64,000 nucleotides of DNA, taken from Hydractinia symbiolongicarpus. Its lineage: Eukaryota; Cnidaria; Hydrozoa; Anthoathecata; Hydractiniidae. The notes below the pieces were generated by a model. That model was not told where the DNA came from. It searched no databases and saw only the letters and a list, made by a program, of their open reading frames with translations. This document shows, in pieces, positions 12,992 through 25,900 of the stretch. The stretch is taken from assembly GCF_029227915.1 (NCBI RefSeq), contig NC_079875.1:6510001-6574000 (forward strand), written 5' to 3'. The position numbers and the translations under genes are program-made. Position 1 is the first letter of the stretch; each line of letters opens with the position of its first letter.

Positions 12992-15900
12992 TTACCACGA
13001 ATTGTCATCTATTTCAGATATAGTAATATCGTTTGCGTCAAAATTACTACACTGTGGCAAATCACCGCAACTCGTGTCAGGCGTAAAAGGAGTTTTTAAA
13101 CGGTTACACATCTCTGTGGAAATGTTTTCTGATTTATTCCCGTTTTTGGAAGCTGGCTTTTCTGTCTTTCTACTGCTGTCCGTGTCGGTGTCTAAAAATC
13201 GAAATTCTGCTAGTTCCAATGCTTTGTTTTGTTTAGACATGTACAGTTTGTAGGAGTGGTTCGCTCGAAGGCTACTTGCACCTCGATCCAGGCGTAGTTT
13301 CACTCGCTCTGTTTGCATTCTACTAAATAGGGTATCAATTTTATGACGGAAAGTTTGGTAGAAGTTGTGTGTTATTTGATCAAGATGTTGTAACATTTCT
13401 TTCTCACGTTTGAGATGTTCTAAAAAAAAAAGATTTTAAAGTTTAAAAGCTTTGTAGTGTGAAGAACTGCCATGATGCCAGCATAATGCTAAGGGTAATT
13501 TATGCGCGACAATAGACACTTTTTTAACACTGTTTTTTGTAAGGCCAATTGTGAGCAGAACGTTTTTTTTGTACAAATAAATTCTTTATTTGTTTAGTTG
13601 TAGTAAGACACAGATGTAGGTCATATTGTCAGCATAATCGAATGTGACAACACTACCAATAATTGCGAAAGAGTTTCTCTGCCAAGAGTAGAATCAACGG
13701 CAACGAAAACGACAACAATACAACGAGAACAACAACACAAGAAGACAACAACAACCCAACTAGAAGAAACATAAGTACAACAACACAACAAACATGGCAA
13801 CAACAACAGCGGCGACAAAAGCAGCGACAACAGCAGCGACAAAGTAAGATAAAAATCATTTAATTACCGCTTAAATTTTGAGGATAAACCGTGCGTAGTC
13901 TTCTTCTCTTCACTACAAACCACCATCCAGAGTAACCAATTACAATAAAGACAACCAGTGTTATAACTAACGCCAGTAAAAATCTATGTAGAAACTTTGA
14001 ACGGGGGTCAAAAATTGATTTTTCTTTAATTTTCTTTTGCAACTAAAATGAAGAAAAAGCATCAGTAAAGATATTCAAAGTTTTGTTACATCATCAAACT
14101 TTAACGTTTTGTTTATATACCACATAAGTTTTCTTAAAACCGGTCATTCTAAGTCTTAGAAGTTGTCCGGTCTGCGTTGCAAAAAGGACCGGATTCAAAT
14201 TAGGGACCGGATTCAAATTTACTAAAAGATGTTATAATGCCTTACCACAATATTTTCTGTAAAATCATCCACCACAGCTAGTATTTCTGTTTGGTGAGCC
14301 GCAACATAATCAACAGCCAGTCGCTCTACATTCGCTAACGTGCCGCTAAAAACAACTCCATACGTTCTTGGGAATTTGAGAAGGTTAACAGCTCGATATT
14401 CTTCGTTGTTTAGAATGTCTTTATTGCTAGCAGCTGTATATACATCCAGAAGGATGCCTGAAACGTGACCAGAGTTTAACGCAGATAAAAGATCATGGAC
14501 TGTTGAGTATCTTGCACCTAAAATGGAACCAAGAAAGTAAATAAAGAAATAAAAAAATGACGCAAGACGTTTAACTCGATTTTTCAAAGATTCTTCCTTA
14601 AGTTTAGAAGTTGAATAAATGAGAACAAAACGATGTTAAATTCTGTAGTTGTGTTCTTACTGTTAAGAAAAAATAAGAAAAAAATAAGCTGGCTTGAAAA
14701 ATAAGAACAGCTAAACTCAGGTTCATACTTTACTGATGCTTATATAAAGTGCGCATTAATTTCTGCATACAACCATTCTTTACTACATATTTTTCTGTAG
14801 TTTATTTCATAGAATAGTCTTTCAGCTGATAGCGTCAAAAAACAAATACTCGAAGACTCAGAATTTCCAGTCAAGGTATACCAAAAAAATAAGTACATAG
14901 TTTTCATTGCGTCTAGAGTTGACACTCTACGAGAAAATTTAGTCTTTTCTGGACATTATTTAGGACTGTATATACAGCTCTCGTTTTCCAAGATAAAGTG
15001 AAACTTACTTTTATCCACTTTACCATTTCGTAATAATGCAAGTCTTTCTTCAAAACTTCCAGAAAGTGCTGCCACCTATGTATGAAAAAAAATATATTCT
15101 TCCAGTCGAATGTTACGTGGTACTTTCAGTTTTGGGAAACATAACTTTTCCTGGTTAAACTCTCACAGAAGAAGCTTTGATTAAACAAGGACTACAAATG
15201 CATTAAAAAGCACAAATTGGTCCAAAGTAACCAAGGTCCCCCAAAAACTCACACTATATCCGGTTTAAAGTCAAAAAACAATGATTTTATGAAAAACTCA
15301 GACAAGATTTATTAAGAGTTTACTGTGTCATGAACCATAAAGGCTAGGGTGATTGGTTTAAAAATAGCACGTGACATTTGCCGACCGGGAGAATTTAATC
15401 AACATGATTCTTCTGTTTCTTTTGGTTTTTTTTGTTACAACAAAACAAATCGAAACCTCCACGAAATCTTTGAAAAGATTCATATTAAAAATCAGGTTAT
15501 ACCTGCCTTAACATGTTTTAAGCTAAATTACTACAGTGAAGTCTCCGAATGCGCCCCTTCGCCCCTCTCTGTCACTTCCAAACCATTTTTTTCTCGTTAA
15601 TTCGTGATTTTTAAAACCTGATCAAAGTTTTGGACCCTTGCAAGTTCAAAATAGAGAACGTTTTACTTAAGCATTCAACTTAACTTATTTCATAAGGTTA
15701 AGGGTAGAAAATTTGCATTTTATATCTCAATTCTACTAGAATCAGGACAGCCCGGGGAATAGATTTTGTAGCCAATCATAACACTTACTTTTAAACCATA
15801 TACAGATGTTGATTTGGTGGTCTGAACAGCAGTGAAGGTGGAAGTGAGTGCGCCGAGTAGTAATGACGTCATCACAAGGCTTAATGTGATCCAACAGATA

Positions 15901-17199
15901 GCTAGCACACGAGATGAAACCTTTCTGGGTGTGATATCACCGTAACTGAAAGATGAAGTTTCAACAAGGGACTTACTGAGGAGCGCACATCCTATTTGGG
16001 GTGCGCAGCCACGCTAAGGTGACAAAATTGCGCGTTGCTCGCTATTTTTTTCTTGTGAATACATACTCTCTTAAGGGGAGCTTATTTGATGGGTAGGGGC
16101 GGTCTATACCATAAAAACAAATATGTACACTGGCTTTAAATTACACGCTATTTCGTGTGCCTGTTGCACGACACTTTTCTGGCGGACAGATAGATAAAAT
16201 CGGCTGTTATAAAAAATACAACTCACCCAAGTGTCGTCTGAGTAACATACGCCCAGTACAAACCTTGACACATCCCTTTTATTATGTTAGTAGAAAAGTC
16301 GTTGTCGGCTGACCTATAATTTTCCTGAAATATAAAATCTCTTCTAAAGATCGTCCATAAAAAACACAGAAAAGAAACTAATAGTATTAGATGGAACTTA
16401 ACAACAAGGGGTCTGTGACGTCAAACAGATACGCGCACTCGATCACGCAACAACAGGGCATATAAAGGAAGGGTTAAGAGCAACCATTCTCTCAAACATC
16501 GAAAAAGAAAGAAGTTTTTAGATAATGTTCACGTGAGCAAATCACTATTTCGACAGCAGAAAATTCGTGTGCCACTTTATAATTTTTTCCATTGCAAAAG
16601 ATAGGGAGTCATGTTTTTGGCAAAGTTTGTTAATTTAGCCCTAAATTTTAGCAGTGTCATAAAAATGTAAAGGAAAACGGGACAAAGAAAAATGGAAAAA
16701 CGAAGAGAAAGGTATCTTACCAGCGCCCAAATCAATATTCCCGAGATCAGAATTAGTATGATATTCAACAAAAATATCGGCCATACTTTGAAGATATCTG
16801 CCACAATTTTCGTCACATAAGACGCCATACCATCATCTCTCAGAATCAAAACTGCTCCAGGATATTTTAACAATGGCACGTAAACCGAGCTGATGTTTCC
16901 ATTGTCGTCAGGTATTGGATTTGATGAAAGCGGGAAAGAAATTTCAGTGAAATCATCAATATCTTCGACCACGCGATTGATATTCGGCTTGCAAGAAAAT
17001 CCGAATTTTCCGTTGGATACAAAATCCACTGTTGTTCTTTTATTACCCGCGCGTGCGCAGAATCCACATACATTGTGTATTAAGTTGTTGATCACAACAG
17101 GAACGATGCCAGATAACTGTTCAGTTTTGGCTGTTTGAAAAACATATGGTGGCTTGAAAAAATAGTTGGCTTCTACATATTCTCGACATCTGCATGTTT
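12992..17199 (-). CDS. Receptor exons 40-46: iGluR-like ligand-binding domain, K+-type pore and tail
   Basis: Exons: 16721-17199, 16227-16324, 15789-15945, 15009-15075, 14246-14517, 13868-14042, 12992-13419. The topology is that of an ionotropic glutamate receptor: lobe S1 (residues 2386-2520, with EISFPLSSN), TM1 (VWPIFLLNIILILISGIL), re-entrant P loop (GLYWAYVTQTTLGYGD), inner helix (VLAICWITLSLVMTSLLLG), lobe S2 (2631-2760, with SGILLDVY), TM4 (FLLALVITLVVFIVIGY), basic stop KRRR, and a 156-residue cytoplasmic tail. The filter TTLGYGD is the potassium-channel signature (T-x-G-Y-G-D), known in bacterial GluR0 and the rotifer receptor AvGluR1 but not in ordinary animal iGluRs, and inferred here to make the pore K+-selective. 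The ligand is unknown; the Asp in LLDVY sits where iGluRs hold the ligand amino group. Confidence 0.85.
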
Positions 17200-20100
17200 C
17201 TAAGGATATAATATTTTCTCTTTAATGGCTACCAAGCGAAAGGTAGTACGGATAAGGCAGCTTATATTTGTACACGTTTATTATAAGCAACAGATTTGAT
17301 TGAGGCTGATATCTAGGCAAAACTTAAGCAACAGCTTATTTATAAAATTTAAACTTGAATAATCTAACAGGAAATCTACAAAACAGGTCTTTAAATCAAT
17401 GAACAATATTTTAAAAGAATCGTTTTGTAGATAAATAATAACAAAGCAGCAATATCTCACATTTTGTCAAATGTGAATATCACGAATACAGTGAGAACTC
17501 AGTATCTAATTTTACGCCATGTCATTTGTTATCAAAAAAACATCTACCTAGTGTGGAAAAGTCGTGTAGTAAATAAGTTATGGCGGTGTAAAAAAAGGTA
17601 ATTCAAAAAATTTCAAGTTAATTAAGTTAATTTTGTATTTATTGGGTAAGGTCTTTTACAAACTTTTACTTCTCCACTCGCAATACAACTTATATTTCCT
17701 GAAAACACAAGTTGATATAAATAACTTCAGTTCCAGTACCTACCCATGGTAAGACTGGCAGGTCTTCCGCTTCCTACCGCATTATATGCAAACAACAATA
17801 CCAAATATTTCGAATTAGATTTTAAAAAATTAATTGTGTATGATGTCATCGAAGGTGCGAGATGTATTTCAACTGTTTCTGAGTTTCTAACAACTTCATT
17901 ATTTCGCTCAATCAACTGATATTGCAATTTATAGCCATCAAAATCATATGTTGTTGCTTGCGTCCATTTTAAAGTGGCTACATCATGATCTCTGTGTGTC
18001 AAGGTTAACCCAGTTGGAATGGTAGTTGGTACTGTAAACGAAATATATAAAATCTACATCGTAGGGGCACAAGTACATTCTACTCAACTAAGTCAACAAA
18101 CAGGCTCTCAGTAAAATTTTGTCTAGAATTTCCTGATATTTTATCATTCAACATGTTTATCTACGCTTGTGATAAAAAATTGGAACACGGCAGTTTTTTG
18201 GACAGTTTTCAAAGTTGGCAAAAAACATCAACTCGCCAATACTCTGCAACCGTGAAACTGTGAAAATACAACTTCTGTATATGCGTAGGTATACTAAGCA
18301 GCATTTCGAATAGGCCACTCGCAATTTCTAACATTCCGGAATTTCGAAGTAATTCACACCAGGTCCCACGAAGTGCCAAAGTGTGGGGAAAAATAATAAT
18401 TAGCGCAGCATAAGTGTTTGGATTTAACCAAATAAGTCCAGGTTTTTCTATAAACATTGACAAGTGACCTGTGACAATTTCAAATTTTGTAAATCTAATA
18501 TACTGATAGCCTAAATTACTGCTTGTGGGAATGGACTTCAGAATTTCTGAATATGTGCCAACATTTTTTTCACTGACTGTACATAACATGTTATCATATC
18601 ATGTGATCATATTATGTGATCATATCATGTGATCATATCATGTGATCATAAAACAACCTTAAATCTATCGGTTTTTTCTGAAGCTTTTTGCTAGCAACAA
18701 CTATTTATATAGGTGAATATTTATCATAGCACATCCGTATTTCATTCTCAACAGAGAATGCTTCACCCCGATCAGACCTCTAATCATGACGGGCGAGTAT
18801 AATGCGTGTAAGTCATTGAAGAAGAACTACTTTCTTCATCACTAACATCCGGATAAACTATCTGAGTTCATCACTAACATATTGCCGCACGTAGTGTAGT
18901 GGGTTCGTCTGCGGCTCCCAGTTCTGGGGACCGCGGATCGAATCCCGCTCACTGCTTGGCAGTATGTTAGTGATGAACAAAGTAGTTCTTCTTCAATATG
19001 ACTTACACGAATTATACTCGCCTGTCTTGATCAGAGGTCTGATCGGTGCGAAGCATTCTCTGTTGAGAATGAAATACGGATGTGCTATGAGAAATATTCA
19101 CCTATATGTATACACACCATCCGGTTAAACTATCTGAGTTCATCACTAACATATTGCCGCACGTAGTGCAGTGGGTTCGTCTGCTGCTCCCAGTTCTGGG
19201 GACCGCGGATCGAATCCCGCTCACTGCTTGGCAGTATGTTAGTGATGAACAAAGTAGTTCTTCTTCAATATGACAACTATTTATGTTGGACACCAAGAAA
19301 AAGCTTAACACACCCTTTTGGATTCCAGTACATACCATCGTATTACCCCTGGAATCCCAATATAAAATTTTAGTAGCATCAAATCCTCAGTAGATCCATG
19401 TCTGTCCAGTATATTCCGGTATTAGTGCACACACTGCCACACATAGCTTGAGAAAAACGTTCCGGCATAAGGAATTAGCCAATCAGATATAGTTAATGTG
19501 TTGCCTAAGTGAAATAGCTTCTCGATAAAAAAAAACACTCAAAAATTAAAATGTTTTGACCGCAGCCCGTAACATTCAGACATTGGCGGTTAATATTCCC
19601 AATCCTCATGAAACTATAGAAGTTAGCGAAACTTTTGATTGGTTGTGAAAACAAGATATCCATGCAAATCACCTGGAAGTTGACTCCTCTTATTCTCAAG
19701 GCTGCCATAACGAGGGAAACCTGACAAACACACGCTTATATGGAAACTAGTCCATATTCACTATTAAAACTACTATTACACTGTGATTAGAAGTTGTAGT
19801 AGTACAAACAGTTATGGTATTCCTAAGAGAATTATTTCTACCTGATGAGGCTGTTGTAATCTCTGTTGAATCGCACGGCCCATCACCTACTTTGTTACAC
19901 GCACACACTGTAAAAATATACTGAGTTGATGCATGTAGTCCAACAATTACCATGTTAGGAGTGTTGAAATCTTGTGTCATGTTGAAAACCATGCCATCTT
20001 GCTCATAAAAGACGAGATAACCCACTGGGATTCCACTAATATGTTCGACTGGAACACCCATCCACTCAAGAAAGACAGCTGTTGAGTTAATTGCAAACCC

Positions 20101-22863
20101 GTTAATCTTAGTGGGAGGCTGGGATGGCGCTAGAGAAAAAAAGGTAAAGTTTTGAAGCGTTTAGACTCTTCAGCTTTCATTTTCTGGCTGACAATCAGAA
20201 AATTAACGAAGTTCAATTGAACACTGTGAAATTCGAACTTTTAGGAGTAAAATAAATTTGCTCAAAGCACATCAATCTTTGTAGGAGTCCCATTTTTGGA
20301 CTTAAAGAGTTTTTTTTTTAATCTTTTGTACAGTGGTTTAATGTGTATGCATAAAAAAACATTGCCCTACACAAAAACAATCCATTATCAGTGCTGTATG
20401 TATGACTAACTCCAAGAAGCTTTATATTTTAAATCATTTGTTTTATATATTTATTTATTTTCATCATAAATAAATCCATCTCTGGCATTAAACAAACATA
20501 ACATACTTGTTTCCATGGTTACAGCAGTTAGTAAATCCGATGCGACGCCATTTCCTGCCGAAGTATACGCCAATAACCGCATCACATATTTTGTGAATGG
20601 TTTCAATCCAGTAATCTCTTGGTGCATGTCCCTTGTCGAGAAGACTTGATAGGTTTCTGATAAATAGAGTTTTTCACGATAAAACAATAAATATCCTTTG
20701 ACGTCGCCATTTTGTTGTGATGTGGGAAGTCTTTTCCATGTAACATTTAATGATGTTGGAGTGTTGGACGTGATTGTGATGTTCGGAGGAGCACTACTAG
20801 GGACTAGAATGGAAAAAATGCAACAAATAAAAAATGGAAACAAATTGAGTAAATAATCTGCAAATTGTTCTTTACTTCCACGATGCTTGCTGTGTCTTAT
20901 TTTTGAACTCAAAATTGATAATATTTAAATTATTTATCAGAGTAGTCAGTATGAAAAAAAGACAAATCCACTCTTTTTATTTATCCTAATTTTATCATCT
21001 TTTTAAAGCCGTAGACAATATTGTTTTCCTGGTTGCAAAACTGCGTTGCATAGACTCATAAATGCAAATCTATGTCCTTTACTAAATCTTAAACATAAAA
21101 TTTAACGAAAAAGGATTAAGGAAAAGAAATAGCTTTTCACCCTTTCCAATCCTACACAGCCCTGCCAAATGCTGTTCCAAAGATATGGTCATAAGATACA
21201 CAAAACGCACAGTTAATTCAAGTATTAACATATTCCCTTTGTTATGATAAAAAACTTACGACTATTGACGAATATATTGATAAATTGACGAATAATTTGA
21301 CCTACCAATATTACTGACATAATTCCAACTGCTACCTGAAACAATGGCCATTTTACCAATACCTAGATCACTTTCGATACTATCTTGTAGATAGATCAGT
21401 TGATAGGAGTCAATGCTGGTATAATTGATAGTGAATCCAGCCTCAATGCTACCAGGTCTAACAACATATAAGAGAACAACCAGCTAAATTCCATGTTTCC
21501 CTTTATCACTCCAGGTTATTCTTATAAAACTTTAGAGAAAGTGGAAATCTGAAAATCTGAAAGGAAACATAAAGAAAAACTATCTTTTTTTTATTAGGGT
21601 TGCCACATAAAATTTGTAACAAAATTTCTTCCCTTTTCCTTGACGATTCCATAAAAAGTGTCTGACCTTAAAAAATGTTTTGAGAATACCTCAGGAATGG
21701 GGATATATAAAACACAACCTATGAAACTATCATCTCCAGTTCTTATTTATACCAACCTAGCAGAGAATAGATGTATTCCAATAATCGAGTTTGTAAATCT
21801 GAACTCGTAGGACTCTTTCATCTAAAAAATGAAATAGAAAATGTCATGTTATACGAGATACGTAAACAAAATATGTGCAAAAAATCTTTAATTCTTCATA
21901 TCTTTTTATCTAGATCTTTAGGTAATCTTACATTCACTCCCAAACTAGCTCTCTGTTAAATAAAAAGACTAGGTTAAAGTTAAAAAAAACTCCATGATCT
22001 TTTAAATTATATTTTGCTTTTTGCACACAAGAAACATTAACTTACTTCGTGTAATATGCCAGCCTCCAAACTTTTCCAAGAACTCCCTTCAACAGTACGT
22101 AATCCAGCGTCGAAATGCATATCAAACGTACATGTTGTATTGATATATGCAGCTGAAATAATCAAACTCACAGTTACAGAAAAATAAAATACATACGAGC
22201 AACGTCCTAAAAATTTACAACTGGCGTAGTAGCAGCTAAGGTGGTTTACCAGAAACAACTGTAACCTTTTTTTCATTAAGTAGGGTGCTAGAATTAGATG
22301 CAACAGTTGCTGGTAGGAGCTATATACGATCTAATCTAATTAGAAAAGGGAAGTTTAAAAAGCAAGTAGCATCTTAAAAAGTTAAGAAATCATGGCTTTT
22401 TATACAACGCAGAAGGTAGTCAAGATAGAATTTCTTTGTCTAAATTAAAAAATTGCAATACATTGCATTAACAAATTTTAATAATACACCACACATTTTT
22501 TCTGCACAAAAAATATTTGACTTAAAAAATATTTGATTTCACATAAAAATCTAAAAAATAATGCATAAAACTTAGACAGCATTTCTGAAGTATTTGTAAG
22601 ACTTGAAGCTTTCAATTTTGTGTTTTTCGAACTAAAATTTGTTTTTATTTAATCGAATTAAACTTTCAATACTAATAATATTCAAAGAGAGCTAATTTTT
22701 TATACAGAAATTTTAAAATAATCCACCTAAAAATACAAAGGTTTAGTTACACGAATACAAGATAAACTAGTCGTTAACCCGTGGAAAAACCACGGGTTCT
22801 CCCGTCCTTTTTATACCACATTGCGTGCATCTCGCTATTGCGCATCTATCTACCATTTTGCGT

Positions 22864-22918
<55 letters not shown>

Positions 22919-25900
22919 GTATGCGGGTATTATAATAGAGATAAGTAATATTAGATCAGTATCATTTACAGCACTTACGTGAACACGGTTGGGTATTACA
23001 TAAGGAAGTTTCATTCCAAGCTCCTACACAATACTTGCCACCATACAAAGGACTGGGGTTATTGCAATATCTCCTCCTTATAAGCACTCAACCATTGCAA
23101 GGTTTCGTGCAAGCTGAAAGTTTGGACCACGAAGACCATTGTCCATTAACTGCAAAGAAAAATTTCAACAGTCACTAAATATTTTGAGAATTTCAAAAAA
23201 TAATAGGAAGAACCCTTATACCATACTACATATGCTTTTGAATCTTAATTCGACAATAGTATGTTTTTCATATTATGTTATTGAGCTCAAACACGTACAG
23301 ACCTCCATTCAACTCTTGCATGCTATTTTAACCTTGATTCGACTACCACATTATTGTTTTAACCTCCAACTGACCACTATATACAATTTTTCAACCTTGA
23401 TTCGACTACCACATTTTTTTAACCTCCAACTAACCCCTACGTACGCTTTTTTAACCTTGATTCGACTACCACATTTTTTTAACCTTCAACAGACCAATTT
23501 GTACACTTTTTTAACCTTGATTCAACTACAACCCTTTTTTTAACCTCCAACTGACCAACGCTTTTTTAACCTTGATTCGACTACAACAAATTTTTTTAAC
23601 ATCCAACAGACCAATTTGTACACTTTTTTAACCTTGATTTGACTACAACATTTTTTTTAACCTCCAACTGACCACTACGTACGCTTTTTTAACCTTGATT
23701 CGACTACAACATTTTTTTTAACCTCCAACTGACCACTACGTACGCTTTTTTAACCTTGTTTCGACTACCAAATTATTGTTTCAACCTCCAACTGACCACT
23801 ACATACAATTTTTCAACCTTAATTCGACTACAACATTTTTTTAAACTCCAACTGACCACTTTGTACACTTTTTTAACCTTAGTTCGACTACTACATTATT
23901 GTTTCAACCTCCTACTGACAATTACATACGCCTTTTTAACCTTGATTCGACTACCACAGTATCTTATTAATCTCCAACTGACCACTACATGTGCTCTTTT
24001 AACCTTAATTCGACTACTACGTTATATACAACCTTAGCAACTTTAAAATCTACTAAAACAAGGTTTTCAAAAATTAAATTTTAAGTAAAGAAAATAATTT
24101 CCAGATCTTTAAGAATGTAAAAATATCAGCTCACTAGGACAGCGTTTAGTACCACAAGCTTGAGCTTCTTTTTTTACACCATGACAGTCATATCCGCCAT
24201 TTTGTGGAGAAGGGTTTGCACATTGACGTGTTCGTATACGCTCTCCTTTATTACAAGATTTTGAACAGTTGGACCACACTGACCATTCTGTGAAACCTCC
24301 ATGAACTATAATAATTAAGTAGTGTTAGTTTTAGCTGCACTGGATTGAAATGGTTAATTTATACTGTAGAAAATGATTATTAAAATATGATAAAATGATT
24401 GCTATTAAGGGTTTAGAGCTAAATCGTAAATGCAGAAACAATGGCCACTGTCTGTCTCTGTTTATCTGCAATAAAACTAAAAGTTGTACCATTCATAACA
24501 TGCACTGTTTTTTTTATATACCAGTAACAACATTTTATCACAGTATTTTAAATTAAAGTGAAATTTATGTATCAATTATATGTTCTATTAAACTTTAAAC
24601 GTAAAAGAAAAAAGATACAAACCTGGGCAGGGGATGTGTTCATTGCATTCACTTTGATGTGTTTTATTTCTGGAGCAAGTATCTCCTCCACTCACTGCAC
24701 AGGAGCGATGCCTAACATGGTACCCCTTGCAAGTGGCTGAACAGCTGCTCCATGGGGACCACTCTGTCATGCCAATGTCGTCTAATTGAAAAATTATTCA
24801 AAGATATACTTAACTAGCCGAAATGTATTGTAGGGTATAGTTATTTAAATAGTGTATTATTTCTTCTACTAACTATGGGTTTAACCTTTTTAAAACAAGA
24901 ATGATTTGACAGTTGCTTGTCTTGACAGCCATGCCTGGGGAATTGTATGTCAAATTAATAACATTTTTAAAATAGAAATCCAATACTGAATTTTTATGAT
25001 AAAAAAATCCCTGCACTATTAATACCCAATAGTCATTTACAAAACTGGCTTGCTTTTTACAGCATATATACGTCATCTCATTGAGATGACCTATCCTAAT
25101 ATCAGCTAATTATAAAAATTATGTTTTTTCACATTGTTTTACATTTAACTGATGCATTAACGAAATTCATATCACACAAAACTAAGACTCTAGTAATGTA
25201 TAAATACAAAAAATTACCTTGTAAAATACACTTGCAAAGTCTAATAATCCTATTTGAAGGTGGTTTTGCATCACAATTTATATTTTCTGGAAGACCTTTA
25301 TAACCAGAACACATTTTTGTGTCTTTATGGAAATATGGCGCGTAGTCTTCCTTCCATTCGCTTTGAGATGAATTGTCTGAGCAGGAGAATCCCAAAATTT
25401 TAAATAAGCTGATACTTTCTCCCATATGCATTAGCGGATCACATATTTGCCCTAAATATCATTATAAATCTTGTTCATTTAATTTATATTTACATAAAAT
25501 AGTAACAGACTAGTCAGTTGGTCGTGGTATCACATGGTTGACTGGACAGGTCAGGACATAATGTAAAAACCCAAATGAATGACCGCACAAGATTGGAATT
25601 TCATTTACTCTTTTTTTGTGTAAAATGTTAATTATCTGTGACATCTTCCACAGTACTTACTTTTAATGAAAAGCTTTATAAGCTTCAAAACAATAGTGCT
25701 TTTTGATAAGATTTTAACATAATCAGATGTTTAATGGCTATTTTGTGTTTAAGAGATTTTGAAAAAAGAAAACAGAAAATGTTTCTGTAGCAGATAATAA
25801 TTTCGCCCTAAACGAGCAGAAAAATGGGCGTCATGTATGCATACTTGCTACTTAGTTCATTTATTTAGTGTTCCATCAAGGTTTATTTATCAAAAATAAA

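Noticed and set aside
13621-13863. Gln/Asn-rich plus frame and Cys/Val-rich minus frames
   Set aside because: Simple-repeat translation inside the last receptor intron.
18868-18960. tRNA gene
   Set aside because: A- and B-box-like words are present but the stems do not form a full cloverleaf; it is a SINE head repeated within a composite element.
23139-24037. Long plus-strand frames rich in LTLIRLPHFF
   Set aside because: They follow the intronic 60-bp satellite and lie antisense to a well-supported gene.
25505-25560. Possible further Helitron-like copy (GACTAGTCAGTTGGTCGTGG)
   Set aside because: Only about 25 bases resemble the family; hairpin and core are missing.
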